Below are positions 1-5,685 of a DNA stretch of 5,727 nt, piece by piece. Under the pieces are notes generated by a model, which saw only the letters and a list, made by a program, of their open reading frames with translations, made no database searches and was not told the DNA's origin. The stretch's first letter is position 1, and every line of letters starts with the position of its first letter. Made by a program: the position numbers and the translations under genes. This DNA is from Bacillota bacterium (GTDB lineage: Bacteria; Bacillota; Clostridia; Oscillospirales; QAMX01). The DNA lies in contig JAKPBM010000189.1 in NCBI GenBank assembly GCA_029778935.1, positions 1-5,727 of the forward strand. Direction: 5' to 3'.

Positions 1-39
1 ATCCGTTTTAAAATACGTCGCAAACTAACTCCGGATACC

Positions 40-73
40 AAAACAGCCTGCCGAATTTGGCAGGCTGTTTTTT
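40..73. terminator. Bidirectional rho-independent terminator beyond argH
   Basis: A 13-bp perfect stem (AAAACAGCCTGCC at 40-52 with its complement at 59-71) encloses a 6-base loop, and a run of six T at 68-73 overlaps its right edge. On the minus strand the hairpin begins 6 bases after the argH stop codon and is followed by TTTT, so it should end the argGH transcript. The T run is longer on the plus strand, which suggests that it also ends a plus-strand gene converging from beyond the left edge. The structure is read directly from the sequence; the bidirectional use is inferred. Confidence 0.9.
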
Positions 74-78
74 CGTAT

Positions 79-1476
79 CTACCGGTAATTTTTGAGCTCT
101 TTTCTTGCGGTCTGCACCTGTCTTAAGACGCTTTCCTTTGCCGGGCCGCCAAAGCTTTGCCGCCGGTCTAAGCAGGCGCGCATTTCGATGGCATCGTACA
201 CGTCGTTGTCAAACAGAGGGGAGAACCGGCGCAGTTCCGCAAGGGAAAGGGCCGAAAGCTCCGTGTTGCGTTCGATGCAGAAGCTCACCATTTGGCCGGT
301 GATCTTGTAGGCGTCCCGGAAGGGAAGGCCTTTGGACACCAGATAGTCGGCGCAGTCGGTGGCGTTTAAAAATCCTTTGGCGCAGGCCTGTTCCATGGCG
401 GCGGCATTCACCCGCATAGTGGCGACCATGGGCGTAAACGCCGAAAGGCACAACAGCACCGTGTCCAGCGCGTCGAAGATGGCTTCTTTGTCTTCCTGCA
501 TGTCCTTGTTGTAGGCCAGAGGCAGACCCTTCATGACCGTCAGCAGCGCCATCAGGCTGCCGAAAACCCTGCCCGACTTGCCGCGGACCAGCTCCGCCAC
601 GTCGGGGTTTTTCTTCTGAGGCATGATGGAGGAACCGGTGGCAAAGGCGTCGTCCAGCTCGATAAAGCGGAACTCCCAGGACGACCAGAGGACGATTTCC
701 TCCGCAAACCGGGAAAGGTGCATCATCAGAATGGAAAACGCCGAAAGCAGCTCCAGACAAAAGTCCCGGTCGGACACGGCGTCCAGGCTGTTGCCCGCCG
801 GGGCGGCAAAGCCCAGGGCGGCGGCCGTCTGGTGCCGGTCGATGGGGTAGGTGGTACCCGCCAGGGCGCCGGCGCCGAGGGGGCTTTCGTCCATGCGGGT
901 AAGGGCGTCCCGTATGCGCCCCATGTCCCTTAGGAACATGAAGGCGTAGGCCATCAAGTGATGGCCGAAGGAGATAGGCTGCGCCCTTTGCAGATGGGTG
1001 TAGCCGGGCATAAGGGTGTCCGCGTGTTCCTCGGCGCGAACCCAGAGGGTTTCGACGAGCTCCGCCAGCGCGGCGGACACCCTGGGTACATGCCGTTTCA
1101 GGTACAGCCGCAAATCCGTCGCCACCTGGTCGTTGCGGCTTCGGGCGGTGTGGAGCCGCTTGCCCGCGTCGCCTAAACGCTCGGTCAGCACCGCTTCCAC
1201 AAAGGTGTGGATATCCTCCGCGTCCTCGGGGGGAACGACTTTGCCTTCCGCCATCTCCTGCTTCAGCTCCAGCAGGGCGGCGATAAGCCGTTCGCCTTCG
1301 TCCTTTGATAAGATGCCTTTCGACTGGAGCATGGCCGCGTGGGCGATGCTGCCGTCGATATCCTCGGCGTACATACGGGAATCGAAGCGGATGGAGGAGT
1401 TGAAATCGTTGACGCGGCTGTCCACCGCTTTGGAAAACCGGCCGGCCCAGAGCTTGCCGTTACTTGGACTGCTCAT
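79..1476 (-). CDS. argH: Argininosuccinate lyase
   Basis: This cytoplasmic enzyme splits argininosuccinate into arginine and fumarate, the last step of arginine synthesis. It belongs to the fumarase/aspartase superfamily and normally works as a homotetramer. In the 465-residue product the N-terminal KLWAGRF is typical of Arg[14 protein letters not shown] (about 109-121) and [10 protein letters not shown] (158-167, with the catalytic-type His at 161) are conserved. The superfamily signature [11 protein letters not shown] lies at 281-291 and includes the catalytic-loop Ser283. No key residue is missing and the length is normal. I chose the ATG at 1474-1476, which overlaps the argG end by 17 bases, because ArgH proteins usually start just before KLWxGRF. 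An ATG six codons upstream (end 1494, 471 aa) is possible. Translation is probably coupled to argG. Confidence 0.96.
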   Translation of the reverse strand: MSSPSNGKLWAGRFSKAVDSRVNDFNSSIRFDSRMYAEDIDGSIAHAAMLQSKGILSKDEGERLIAALLELKQEMAEGKVVPPEDAEDIHTFVEAVLTERLGDAGKRLHTARSRNDQVATDLRLYLKRHVPRVSAALAELVETLWVRAEEHADTLMPGYTHLQRAQPISFGHHLMAYAFMFLRDMGRIRDALTRMDESPLGAGALAGTTYPIDRHQTAAALGFAAPAGNSLDAVSDRDFCLELLSAFSILMMHLSRFAEEIVLWSSWEFRFIELDDAFATGSSIMPQKKNPDVAELVRGKSGRVFGSLMALLTVMKGLPLAYNKDMQEDKEAIFDALDTVLLCLSAFTPMVATMRVNAAAMEQACAKGFLNATDCADYLVSKGLPFRDAYKITGQMVSFCIERNTELSALSLAELRRFSPLFDNDVYDAIEMRACLDRRQSFGGPAKESVLRQVQTARKELKNYR

Positions 1477-2701
1477 GGTTCTTCCGTTCCGCATCCAGCA
1501 GGGCCTTGATTTTCACCGGCAGGCCGAAGAGGTTGATAAAGCCCGTGGCGTCGCCGTGGTTGTACACTTCGTCGCGGCCAAAGGAGGCAAAAGCGTCGCT
1601 GTACAAAGAGTAGGGCGACGTGGCGCCGGCGTTGATGATGTTGCCCTTGTAGAGTTTGAGCTTCACTTCGCCGGTGACGGTTTTCTGCGTTTCATCCACA
1701 AAAGCGGACAGGGCTTCCCGCAGGGGGGTGAACCACTGGCCGTAGTAGACCAGCTCGGCAAATTTCAGCGCCACCTGCTGCTTGAAGTGGAGGGTATCCC
1801 GGTCTAAGCAGAGGCGCTCCAGCTCCTCGTGGGCGTGATAGAGGATGGTGCCGCCGGGGGTTTCGTACACGCCGCGGGACTTCATGCCCACCAGGCGGTT
1901 TTCGACCATGTCCAGAATGCCGACGCCGTTTTCGCCGCCGATCTTGTTGAGTGCGTAGATAATCTCCGTCGCCGTCATGGTCTTGCCGTTTAAGGAAACA
2001 GGCACGCCCTTTTCGAAGCCGATGGTCACATAGGTGGGCGTATCCGGCGCTTTCTCGGGGGTGACGCCCAGTTCGAGGATTTTGTCGTAGTTGGGTTCGT
2101 TGGCCGGGTCTTCCAAATCGAGGCCTTCGTGGCTTAAGTGCCACAGGTTGCGGTCTTTGGAATAGCTTTCCTCCCGCTTAGTCTGCAGGGGGATGTTGTG
2201 GGCCTCGGCGTAGTCGATAGCTTCGTCCCGGGAGCGGATGTTCCAAACGCGCCAGGGGGCGATGATGTCCATCTGGGGCGCAAAGTGCTTGATGGTCAGC
2301 TCAAACCGCACCTGGTCGTTGCCTTTGCCCGTGCAGCCGTGGGCGATCGCGTCGGCCCCTTCGGCTAGGGCGATTTCCACGATGCGCTTGGCGATAATCG
2401 GCCGGGCAAAGGACGTGCCTAAAAGGTAGGCGTTTTCGTACTTGGCGCCGGCTTTCAGCGTCGGCACGATGTAGTTGTTGACAAATTCGTCTTTCAAATC
2501 TTCGATGTAGAGTTTGGACGCGCCGGTTTTTAAGGCCTTTTCCTCCAAACCGTCCAGTTCCTGCCCCTGGCCCACGTCGGCCGACACGGCGATGACCTCG
2601 CAGCCGTAGGTTTCCTTCAGCCAGGCCAAAATGATGGATGTATCCAGTCCGCCCGAATAGGCAAGAACCACTTTCTTATACTGTTTTCCGTTCGCGCTCA
2701 T
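1460..2701 (-). CDS. argG: Argininosuccinate synthase
   Basis: It condenses citrulline and aspartate, using ATP, to argininosuccinate in the cytoplasm; ArgH then releases arginine. The 413-residue length is typical for the family. The N-terminal PP-loop ATPase motif AYSGGLDTS is at residues 14-22. [14 protein letters not shown] (121-134) is the conserved nucleotide/citrulline-binding segment, and [11 protein letters not shown] (277-287) and [15 protein letters not shown] (381-395, near the end) also fit ArgG. The start is supported by an excellent AAGGAGGGG Shine-Dalgarno (complement of 2709-2717) 7 bases upstream. Its stop codon lies inside the argH start region, so the two genes form a tight argGH operon. 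A promoter with ArgR-box-like palindromes lies immediately upstream, consistent with arginine repression, which is inferred. Confidence 0.97.
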   Translation of the reverse strand: MSANGKQYKKVVLAYSGGLDTSIILAWLKETYGCEVIAVSADVGQGQELDGLEEKALKTGASKLYIEDLKDEFVNNYIVPTLKAGAKYENAYLLGTSFARPIIAKRIVEIALAEGADAIAHGCTGKGNDQVRFELTIKHFAPQMDIIAPWRVWNIRSRDEAIDYAEAHNIPLQTKREESYSKDRNLWHLSHEGLDLEDPANEPNYDKILELGVTPEKAPDTPTYVTIGFEKGVPVSLNGKTMTATEIIYALNKIGGENGVGILDMVENRLVGMKSRGVYETPGGTILYHAHEELERLCLDRDTLHFKQQVALKFAELVYYGQWFTPLREALSAFVDETQKTVTGEVKLKLYKGNIINAGATSPYSLYSDAFASFGRDEVYNHGDATGFINLFGLPVKIKALLDAERKNHEQSK

Positions 2702-2727
2702 ACACGAACCCCTCCTTGCAATCAGTT

Positions 2728-2741
2728 GGTATAATTATACG
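2728..2741. promoter_or_regulatory. Palindrome over the argG -10, ArgR-box-like
   Basis: GTATAATTATAC at 2729-2740 is a perfect 12-bp palindrome covering the argG -10. With one flanking base on each side, it matches 10 of 14 positions of the classical ARG-box core TGAATAATTATTCA, including all of the central ATAATTAT. A repressor here would block RNA polymerase. The palindrome is seen; ArgR binding is inferred, and a TATAAT box alone supplies half of the symmetry. Confidence 0.4.
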
Positions 2742-2762
2742 CCTGCGGCCTGTCAAAATCAA
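2734..2762 (-). promoter_or_regulatory. Sigma-A-type promoter of argGH
   Basis: Reading the minus strand, a perfect -10 TATAAT (complement of 2734-2739) lies 17 bases downstream of TTGATT (complement of 2757-2762). A second pair is interleaved: TTGACA (complement of 2751-2756, a perfect -35) lies 17 bases from TATACC. Either or both could drive argGH. The start codon is about 32 bases downstream of the -10, leaving a short leader that contains the Shine-Dalgarno and no attenuator. Confidence 0.75.
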
Positions 2763-2771
2763 CCCGCAAAA

Positions 2772-2794
2772 CTGCATAATTAAATTTTATGCAG
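2772..2794. promoter_or_regulatory. 23-bp palindrome upstream of the argG -35, operator candidate
   Basis: CTGCATAA (2772-2779) and TTATGCAG (2787-2794) are perfect 8-bp inverted arms around a 7-bp AT centre. The site begins 10 bp upstream of the argG -35 and lies in the divergent argG-ilvE region. It shares TGxATAATTA with ARG boxes, but its arms are further apart than in the 18-bp consensus. It could be a second ArgR site, with the centre about 48 bp from that of the -10 palindrome, or an operator for another regulator. Confidence 0.45.
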
Positions 2795-2899
2795 GAAGAT
2801 GATTAAGTATAAATTTCCTAAAGGGCATTCGGCGGCGCCTTTCGGCGGAAAGTCTATGCTATCGGGGAAAGAAAAGCCATATGCTGGAAAAACTGTATA

Positions 2900-2928
2900 T
2901 TGCAAAAAATCGCGGAAATTGGTATAGT
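2900..2928 (+). promoter_or_regulatory. Sigma-A-type promoter of ilvE
   Basis: TTGCAA (2900-2905, 4/6 match to the -35) and TATAGT (2923-2928, 5/6 match to the -10) are separated by 17 bases. The predicted transcript would start near 2935 and carry a leader of only about 28 bases ahead of the TTG start. This position rules out translation from the earlier in-frame TTG at 2900, which coincides with the -35. Confidence 0.65.
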
Positions 2929-2948
2929 ATTAAAAATTCACTGGAAAC

Positions 2949-2955
2949 GGAGGGG
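2949..2955 (+). promoter_or_regulatory. Shine-Dalgarno that fixes the ilvE TTG start
   Basis: GGAGGGG at 2949-2955 is followed after 7 bases by TTG at 2963. There is no ATG nearby in this frame, and the first family-like residues follow this TTG, so the ribosome site decides the start. Confidence 0.8.
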
Positions 2956-2962
2956 AACGGAG

Positions 2963-4027
2963 TTGAAAATCGAGGTTCATAAGCAAATCTCCGCGCCCAA
3001 AAAGCCGAAACCCGAAGGAGAACTTGGCTTTGGACGCTACTTTACCGACCACATGCTGGTGATGAATTATACGGAAGGCAAAGGCTGGCACGACGCGCGC
3101 ATCGTACCCTACGGGCCGATTTCTTTGGACCCGTCGGCCATGGTGCTGCACTACGGGCAGGAAGTGTTCGAGGGGCTGAAGGCCTACCGCAGCGCCGACG
3201 GGCGCATTCTGCTGTTCCGGCCGGAGGAGAACGCCCGCCGCATGAACGTGTCCAACCGGCGCATGTGCATCCCGGAAATTGACGAGGAGCTGTGGGTACA
3301 CTGCGTGAAGGAAGCTGTCAGCGTGGACCGGGACTGGGTGCCGTACGAGGAAGGCACGTCCCTGTACATCCGCCCCTTTGTGTTCGCCACGGATCCGTTC
3401 CTGGGCGTCCGCGCGTCCCATACCTATTTGTTTATGATTATACTTTCGCCGGTGGGCAGCTACTACCCCGAAGGCATCAAGCCTGTAAAAATATACATTG
3501 AGTCGGAATATGTCCGCGCGGTCAAGGGCGGCACGGGCTTTGCCAAGTGCGGCGGGAACTACGCCGCGTCCATCCGGTCCCAGATGAATGCCTATGCGAA
3601 GGGCTATACGCAGGTGCTGTGGCTGGACGGCGTCGAGCGGAAATACGTCGAAGAAGTGGGCACGATGAACGTGTTCTTTAAAATCGGCGGCGAGATTGTC
3701 ACCCCGGCGCTGGAAGGAAGCATTCTGCCCGGCATTACGAGGGATTCCGCCATCCGCTTGCTCCGCGACAAGGGGTATACCGTAACCGAGCGGCGCATTT
3801 CCGTCGACGAGGTGTTGGATGCGGCGGAGAAAGGCGCGCTGGAGGAGATGTTCGGCACGGGCACAGCGGCGGTCATCTCGCCTGTAGGCGAACTGCAAAT
3901 CGGCGACAGGCATATTCTCATTAACAACGGCGAAATCGGCCCGACCGCCCGCTGGATTTACGACACGCTGACGGGCATCCAGTGGGGCAAACTCCCCGAC
4001 CCCTACGGCTGGACGGTGGAAGTGTAA
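2963..4027 (+). CDS. ilvE: Branched-chain amino-acid aminotransferase
   Basis: This PLP-dependent class IV transaminase interconverts leucine, isoleucine and valine with their 2-oxo acids, using glutamate/2-oxoglutarate; it acts in the cytoplasm. The 354-residue product has the family order LHYGQEVFEGLKAY (62-75), YIRPFVFATD (135-144), and GFAKCGGNYAAS (192-203), where Lys196 is the PLP lysine by alignment to AKxGGNY. EVGTMNVFF (231-239), LPGITRDS (255-262) and GTGTAAVISPVGE (298-310) follow. The length and the extended N-terminus fit the longer BCAT type also found in eukaryotes rather than the shorter E. coli form. The TTG start is chosen from the Shine-Dalgarno and promoter positions; an in-frame TTG 21 codons earlier overlaps the -35. 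It is divergent from argGH and has its own promoter. The substrate call rests on family likeness. Confidence 0.94.
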   Translation: MKIEVHKQISAPKKPKPEGELGFGRYFTDHMLVMNYTEGKGWHDARIVPYGPISLDPSAMVLHYGQEVFEGLKAYRSADGRILLFRPEENARRMNVSNRRMCIPEIDEELWVHCVKEAVSVDRDWVPYEEGTSLYIRPFVFATDPFLGVRASHTYLFMIILSPVGSYYPEGIKPVKIYIESEYVRAVKGGTGFAKCGGNYAASIRSQMNAYAKGYTQVLWLDGVERKYVEEVGTMNVFFKIGGEIVTPALEGSILPGITRDSAIRLLRDKGYTVTERRISVDEVLDAAEKGALEEMFGTGTAAVISPVGELQIGDRHILINNGEIGPTARWIYDTLTGIQWGKLPDPYGWTVEV

Positions 4028-4091
4028 GCAAAGGGCCGTTGCAAAGCGCAGGCGTATACCGTTTTGCATGGGGCGGACGGGAAACTTTGGA

Positions 4092-4187
4092 GGAAACCTT
4101 CCGGCTGACGGCGCTTTTGTTTCTGCAAGGGGGATTATCCGCCGGATTGGGCATCAGCAGGCCGAAGGTTTCCAGGCGCCGGTTTTT
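4092..4187 (+). promoter_or_regulatory. Possible structured leader RNA between ilvE and the zinc-ribbon gene
   Basis: A perfect 10-bp inverted repeat (GGAAACCTTC at 4092-4101 with GAAGGTTTCC at 4164-4173) closes a region containing two further nested pairings: GCTGA 4104-4108 with TCAGC 4154-4158, and CGGCG 4109-4113 with CGCCG 4140-4144. The strand CGGCGC at 4109-4114 can instead pair with GCGCCG at 4176-4181, just before a T5 run at 4183-4187. The two pairings exclude each other, as in an attenuator. I recognise no known riboswitch or T-box motif. It could equally be the 3' end structure of the ilvE transcript. Confidence 0.3.
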
Positions 4188-4204
4188 GAGGAGAGGATTT
4201 TCTG

Positions 4205-4448
4205 ATGAAATGCCCTTATTGCGGAAAGGATATGGAAAAAGGCCTGCTGCAAAGCGCCCAGGAGATTGCCTGGCTGAAAGGCGAGAAGCGGCGTTTTTTT
4301 CGGAAGGGCCGAACTGCATGAAGGTTCCGTTGTGCTGTCCGGACAGTCTTTTCTGAAAGGTTCGGCCGTGGCGGCGTATTTGTGCCGGGACTGCCGAAAG
4401 GTGCTCATTGATTATTCGGGGGAGCAGTCTGACTTGCAAGCGAGGTAA
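4205..4448 (+). pseudogene. Frameshifted small zinc-ribbon protein (DUF6487-like)
   Basis: An ATG at 4205 follows a good GGAGAGG site (4190-4196, 8 bases away) and encodes MKCPYCGKDMEKGLLQS before running into a TGA at 4319-4321 after 38 codons. Shifting by one base at the T7 run (4294-4300) restores an 80-residue reading frame ending in TAA at 4446-4448. Its second half reads GRAELHEGSVVLSG, then AAYLCRDCRKVLIDYS. The restored protein has CxxC at residues 3-6 and again at 60-63, a typical two-knuckle zinc ribbon split exactly by the shift. This layout resembles small DUF6487-type proteins, whose function is unknown. The break may be a true mutation, slippage-controlled expression or a sequencing error in the homopolymer. 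No separate promoter is evident, so it may be read from ilvE. Confidence 0.8.
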
Positions 4449-4457
4449 CCTTGGTTT

Positions 4458-4494
4458 CCGGGGTGGTTTTCGGCTCTCCGGCAAATCCTTTTTT
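4458..4494 (+). terminator. Weak terminator-like hairpin after the zinc-ribbon gene
   Basis: CCGGGG (4458-4463) can pair with CTCCGG (4476-4481), including one G-U pair, around a 12-base loop. A T6 run follows at 4489-4494. The 7-base gap between stem and T run makes it a poor rho-independent terminator, but it lies just after the zinc-ribbon stop codon and before the next promoter, where one is expected. Confidence 0.35.
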
Positions 4495-4525
4495 ACTATA
4501 CTGTTGCGACACGGCCAAACATAAC

Positions 4526-4591
4526 GGAAGATTATAGCGTGGATAAGTAATATTGACTGGCATAACAAGGCAGACATCAGTATAATCTTCC
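4526..4591. repeat. Perfect 11-bp inverted repeat flanking the EIIC promoter region
   Basis: GGAAGATTATA at 4526-4536 is the exact reverse complement of TATAATCTTCC at 4581-4591; the arms are 44 bases apart, with centres 55 bp (about five helical turns) apart. The right arm contains the best -10 hexamer upstream of the EIIC gene. This would suit a pair of operator half-sites or looped operators. No target-site duplication or transposase is seen, so a mobile-element origin is not supported. Confidence 0.6.
4553..4586 (+). promoter_or_regulatory. Tentative promoter of the EIIC gene
   Basis: A perfect TATAAT stands at 4581-4586, 61 bases before the start codon. The only good -35-like hexamer is TTGACT at 4553-4558, but the 22-base spacer is longer than normal. 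The promoter may therefore need an activator, or use no recognisable -35. The -10 lies within the inverted repeat described at 4526-4591. Confidence 0.35.
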
Positions 4592-4632
4592 TATTATAAG
4601 CTTTCCCTATCCGGGATTTGTGTCTATCTTTC

Positions 4633-4638
4633 AGGAGG
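4633..4638 (+). promoter_or_regulatory. Shine-Dalgarno that fixes the EIIC start
   Basis: AGGAGG at 4633-4638 is 9 bases before ATG 4648. It lies inside the longer frame that opens at a TTG at 4618, so the earlier codon is very unlikely to be the start. Confidence 0.8.
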
Positions 4639-4647
4639 CGTTGCTGC

Positions 4648-5238
4648 ATGGCAAAAAAACAGGGAATTGTGCGCAATCTGGCGAAACGGTATTTTATCGA
4701 CGCCATGTCGGCCATGGCGCTGGGTCTGTTTTCGTCGCTGATTATCGGCCTGATTCTTTCGAAGCTGAGTGAGATTCCGTTCCTTTCCTTTTTAGAGCCG
4801 ATCAGCCGGGTCGCCCGGATGGAGCTGATCGTCGGCGGCGCCATCGGCGCGGCGGTGTCCTTCGGGCTCAAGTCCCGGCCGCTGACGGTGTTTTCGTGCA
4901 TCGTTGTGGGCGCGTTTGCCTACGCCAAGGACTTTGCCGGCGGCGGGCCGGTGGGGGCGTATGTGGCGGCCATTGTGGCTTCGGAGATCGGGAATCTGGT
5001 ATACGGTCGCACGAAGGCGGACATTGTGGTGGTGCCGATTGTGACCCTGTTTGTGGGCGGCCTGGTAGGCCAGTTTGTAGGGCCGTACATTGCCATGGCG
5101 ATGACCTGGCTGGGCCAGGCCATCAACCGCGCCACCGAGCTGCAGCCGATTCTGATGGGCATTGTGATTTCCGTTTCCATGGGCATGATACTCACCCTGC
5201 CCATTTCCAGCGCCGCCATCGCCATTTCGCTTGGTTAA
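4648..5238 (+). CDS. N-terminal fragment of the EIIC/PfoR-like protein
   Basis: This is the part that would actually be translated if the TAA is real: 196 residues from ATG 4648 to the stop at 5236-5238. It keeps the signals for expression (AGGAGG, basic N-terminus) and about the first six hydrophobic segments, but ends right after LPISSAAIAISLG. It lacks the second half with GTSMLQ and GMGTSGLVGQF, so a working transporter is unlikely unless the two halves assemble or the stop is read through. Confidence 0.6.
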   Translation: MAKKQGIVRNLAKRYFIDAMSAMALGLFSSLIIGLILSKLSEIPFLSFLEPISRVARMELIVGGAIGAAVSFGLKSRPLTVFSCIVVGAFAYAKDFAGGGPVGAYVAAIVASEIGNLVYGRTKADIVVVPIVTLFVGGLVGQFVGPYIAMAMTWLGQAINRATELQPILMGIVISVSMGMILTLPISSAAIAISLG

Positions 5239-5262
5239 ACCGGGCTGGCCGGCGGGGCGTCG

Positions 5263-5685
5263 GTGGTGGGCTGCGCGGCGAACATGATCGGGTTTGCCGT
5301 AGCCAGCTTCCGGGAAAACGGCGTCGGCGGGCTGATTTCGCAAGGGCTGGGTACGTCTATGCTGCAGATGGGCAACATCGTGCGCCGGCCGCAGATCTGG
5401 CTGCCGGCCATTGTGGCGTCGGCGGTGCTGGGCCCCATTTCCACGACGGTTTTGAAGATGAGATGCCTGCCCGAAGGCGCGGGCATGGGCACGAGCGGCT
5501 TAGTTGGCCAGTTTGCCACTTTTGCCGCTATGCGGGCCGACGGCGCTTCCGTGGCGTACACGCTGATTACGATTATACTAATGCACTTTGTCCTGCCGGC
5601 GATAATCGCTTTGGGCGTTTCCGAAGGGATGCGCAAGGCCGGCTGGATCAAAAAGGGCGACATGGCGCTCAAATCCGACCTGTAA
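5263..5685 (+). CDS. C-terminal fragment of the EIIC/PfoR-like protein
   Basis: This open frame continues the same reading frame after the TAA, with possible starts at GTG 5263 or ATG 5284, and encodes up to 140 residues. It carries the conserved C-terminal half (GLGTSMLQM, LGPISTTV, GAGMGTSGLVGQF) and ends with the basic tail KKGDMALKSDL. No Shine-Dalgarno stands before either start codon, so independent translation is doubtful. It is best read as the remainder of the interrupted gene. Confidence 0.45.
   Translation: MVGCAANMIGFAVASFRENGVGGLISQGLGTSMLQMGNIVRRPQIWLPAIVASAVLGPISTTVLKMRCLPEGAGMGTSGLVGQFATFAAMRADGASVAYTLITIILMHFVLPAIIALGVSEGMRKAGWIKKGDMALKSDL

Larger units (their letters stand above)
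4648..5685 (+). pseudogene. PTS EIIC / PfoR-like membrane protein interrupted by an in-frame TAA
   Basis: Over 345 codons the frame encodes a polytopic membrane protein of the PTS_EIIC_2 / PfoR type (COG3641-like), which includes sugar-permease-like proteins and the perfringolysin regulator PfoR. The basic N-terminus (MAKKQGIVRNLAKRYF) leads into hydrophobic segments near residues 18-37, 58-74, 79-94, 101-117, 124-150 and 165-195. Family-like blocks are GPVGAYVAAIVASEIGNLV (from 100), LPISSAAIAI (184-193), GLGTSMLQM (233-241), LGPISTTVLKM (261-271) and EGAGMGTSGLVGQF (276-289). Codon 197 (5236-5238) is TAA, in the middle of the conserved 'LG-x-TGLAGG' stretch. Related proteins usually have Leu here, and TTA to TAA is one base. 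TAA ends argG and ilvE, so it is not reassigned. No IIA or IIB domain or gene accompanies it; its substrate is unknown. Confidence 0.85.

Noticed and set aside
2785..2813. Second plus-strand promoter (TATAAA at 2808) for ilvE
   Set aside because: Its -35 position reads TTTTAT, a poor match, and the 2900-2928 promoter is better and closer to the gene.
2828..2848. TTCGGCGG direct repeat (2828-2835 and 2841-2848) in the argG-ilvE spacer
   Set aside because: Two short GC-rich copies 13 bases apart can arise by chance and match no known operator.
2930..4069. 379-aa minus-strand open frame antisense to ilvE
   Set aside because: It mirrors the codon bias of ilvE, which has clear family motifs; the His/Arg/Ala-rich product has no domain features.
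4068..4205. 45-codon frame ending in TGA that touches the zinc-ribbon ATG (TGATG)
   Set aside because: The coupling arrangement is attractive, but there is no Shine-Dalgarno, no family likeness, and the frame is open upstream by chance; the RNA-structure reading explains the region better.
3982..4356. 124-aa plus-strand frame from within ilvE into the zinc-ribbon region
   Set aside because: It begins inside ilvE without a ribosome site and overlaps the better supported zinc-ribbon frames; its composition is unstructured.
4558..4572. Sigma-54-like TGGCA upstream of the EIIC gene
   Set aside because: The GC element that should follow GG by 10 bases is off by one and there is no TTGCA; the match is too weak.
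3921..4901. Long 326-aa open frame on the minus strand across the ilvE end, intergenic region and EIIC start
   Set aside because: It runs antisense to recognisable genes, is rich in Pro, Arg and Ser as expected of a GC-rich shadow frame, and shows no family-like motif.
5236..5238. Stop-codon reassignment or amino-acid recoding at TAA
   Set aside because: argG, ilvE, the zinc-ribbon frame and the EIIC end all use TAA as a terminal stop, and TAA is not a known selenocysteine or pyrrolysine codon in bacteria.
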